Below, in pieces: positions 63,443-64,000 of a DNA stretch of 64,000 bases. Position 1 is the first letter of the stretch. Each line of letters starts with the position of its first letter. This stretch comes from Euglena gracilis (Eukaryota; Euglenida; Euglenophyceae; Euglenales). The position numbers and the translations under genes were made by a program. The notes below the pieces were generated by a model. The model saw nothing but the letters and a program-made list of their open reading frames with translations. It was not told the DNA's origin and did not search any database. The stretch spans positions 21,627,823 to 21,691,822 of the forward strand of contig CP154955.1 in assembly GCA_039621445.1 (NCBI GenBank), written 5' to 3'.

Positions 63443-64000
63443 CAGGAGCAGTTCAGCAGCTCTGCTGCTGTGCAGTTGGATCCTGAAGTTTTGTCCGACT
63501 CGGCCACCTGAAAATTTTCACCTGTACCCACAGTTGCTGCCACCAGGTCACGAACGTCTTCCGTCGTTGCATCTGGGACGTTTGTAATGTTCGTGACCCC
63601 TTTCAGTTTCAGTGTCGGTCTGTCCTGATTTCTGCGGTCCTGTTCCCTGATGCAGCTTCTGCGTTGCGTTTCAGGCATTTTTTCAGCCACCAGGTTGTAA
63701 GCGTCTTCCTCTGATGGATTTTCCAGCCTGCTGTAGAGGAGTTTGAAATGGGCCTCAAACTCCCTCCACGCTTCCAGTGTCAGTTTTCCTTCCGTTTTTG
63801 GTCTCAGGTTTTTCAGTTCGTCTTTGATGGCTGATTGCGTGTCTCCACCGTATTTCTGGCACATCCAGTTCCAAAATTCCTGGTATTTTATTTTCTCACC
63901 GCGTTCCTGTCTGCGTTGTAGTTCCAGTTTGCTGGCACTGTCCAGGCTGCCCTCCAGCAGTGACAGTTTCAGGTCGTCGGTCAGGGACCCCTGACCGGCT
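63442..64000 (-). CDS. Gag capsid-like part of gypsy B (runs off window)
   Basis: Open from the window edge: LSLLEGSLDSASKLELQRRQ, EFWNWMCQKYGGDTQSAIKD, LRPKTEGKLTLEAWREFEAH, FKLLYSRLENPSEEDAYNL, typical of helical gag capsid. It then enters an RRM-like fold (NITNVPDATTEDVRDLVAAT) and stops at 63442 after leaving the conserved frame near 63490. The same region is found in gypsy C. Confidence 0.75.
   Translation of the reverse strand, partial: AGQGSLTDDLKLSLLEGSLDSASKLELQRRQERGEKIKYQEFWNWMCQKYGGDTQSAIKDELKNLRPKTEGKLTLEAWREFEAHFKLLYSRLENPSEEDAYNLVAEKMPETQRRSCIREQDRRNQDRPTLKLKGVTNITNVPDATTEDVRDLVAATVGTGENFQVAESDKTSGSNCTAAELLNCS

Larger units (their letters stand above)
56138..64000 (-). mobile_element. 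Ty3/gypsy retrotransposon B with methyltransferases and chromodomain
   Basis: Minus-strand order: gag (cut by the window edge), MT plus C5-methyltransferase ORF, then protease, RT, RNase H, integrase and chromodomain in one 1,404-codon frame. All pol catalytic motifs are intact, so it is young or active apart from an apparent frameshift in gag. No LTR can be paired because the 5' end is beyond 64000. The chromodomain places it with chromovirus-like elements; the two methyltransferase modules are the exceptional feature. Confidence 0.9.

Overview
This is eukaryotic nuclear DNA from a repeat-rich genome. It contains spliced, very GC-rich host exons in long noisy introns, many poly-G/poly-C tracts, long (TG)n runs, telomere-like TTAGGG repeats, and several classes of retrotransposon and hAT-type DNA transposon. 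The host gene I recognise is the C-terminal part of RAPTOR, the mTORC1 scaffold. I infer a protist, probably algal or another free-living unicellular lineage. The very high third-position GC of the exons would suit a glaucophyte such as Cyanophora, but that is a guess.

Layout. 1-6.05 kb: decayed minus-strand Ty3/gypsy DNA (element A) and a fragment carrying a Dam-like methyltransferase (MT) module. 6.05-14.7 kb: plus-strand RAPTOR exons (end of the helical region and the WD40 propeller), with introns packed with hAT elements, MITE-like repeats, telomere-like repeats and a TTG array. 15-34.5 kb: plus-strand exons of at least one further host gene that I cannot name, among microsatellites, minisatellites and a second hAT fragment. 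34.6-36.75 kb: a 2.1 kb unit bounded by inverted repeats and holding a ~78-bp tandem array. 38.5-45.8 kb: two DIRS tyrosine-recombinase retrotransposons head to tail; the first keeps both inverted terminal repeats and the internal complementary region. 46.6-49.9 kb: a decayed minus-strand gag region (element C). 50-52.3 kb: a tRNA-Val-like SINE candidate and unexplained DNA. 52.3-54.6 kb: a third, 5'-truncated DIRS on the minus strand. 56.1-64 kb: a nearly intact minus-strand chromodomain Ty3/gypsy element (element B) running off the right edge.

The most striking system is element B. Between gag and pol it carries one ORF that joins a Dam-like MT module (LDAFA...NPPF) to a C5-cytosine DNA methyltransferase domain (VPC and ENP motifs). 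This ORF overlaps pol at a canonical A-AAA-AAA slippery heptamer, placed so that a -1 shift enters the protease frame just before its DTG. Related Dam-like modules occur in gypsy A (between protease and RT), in the fragment at 0.2-1.1 kb and in the DIRS copies (after RNase H). Two retroelement classes in one locus therefore share a DNA-methyltransferase-like accessory domain, and one lineage has added a cytosine methyltransferase.
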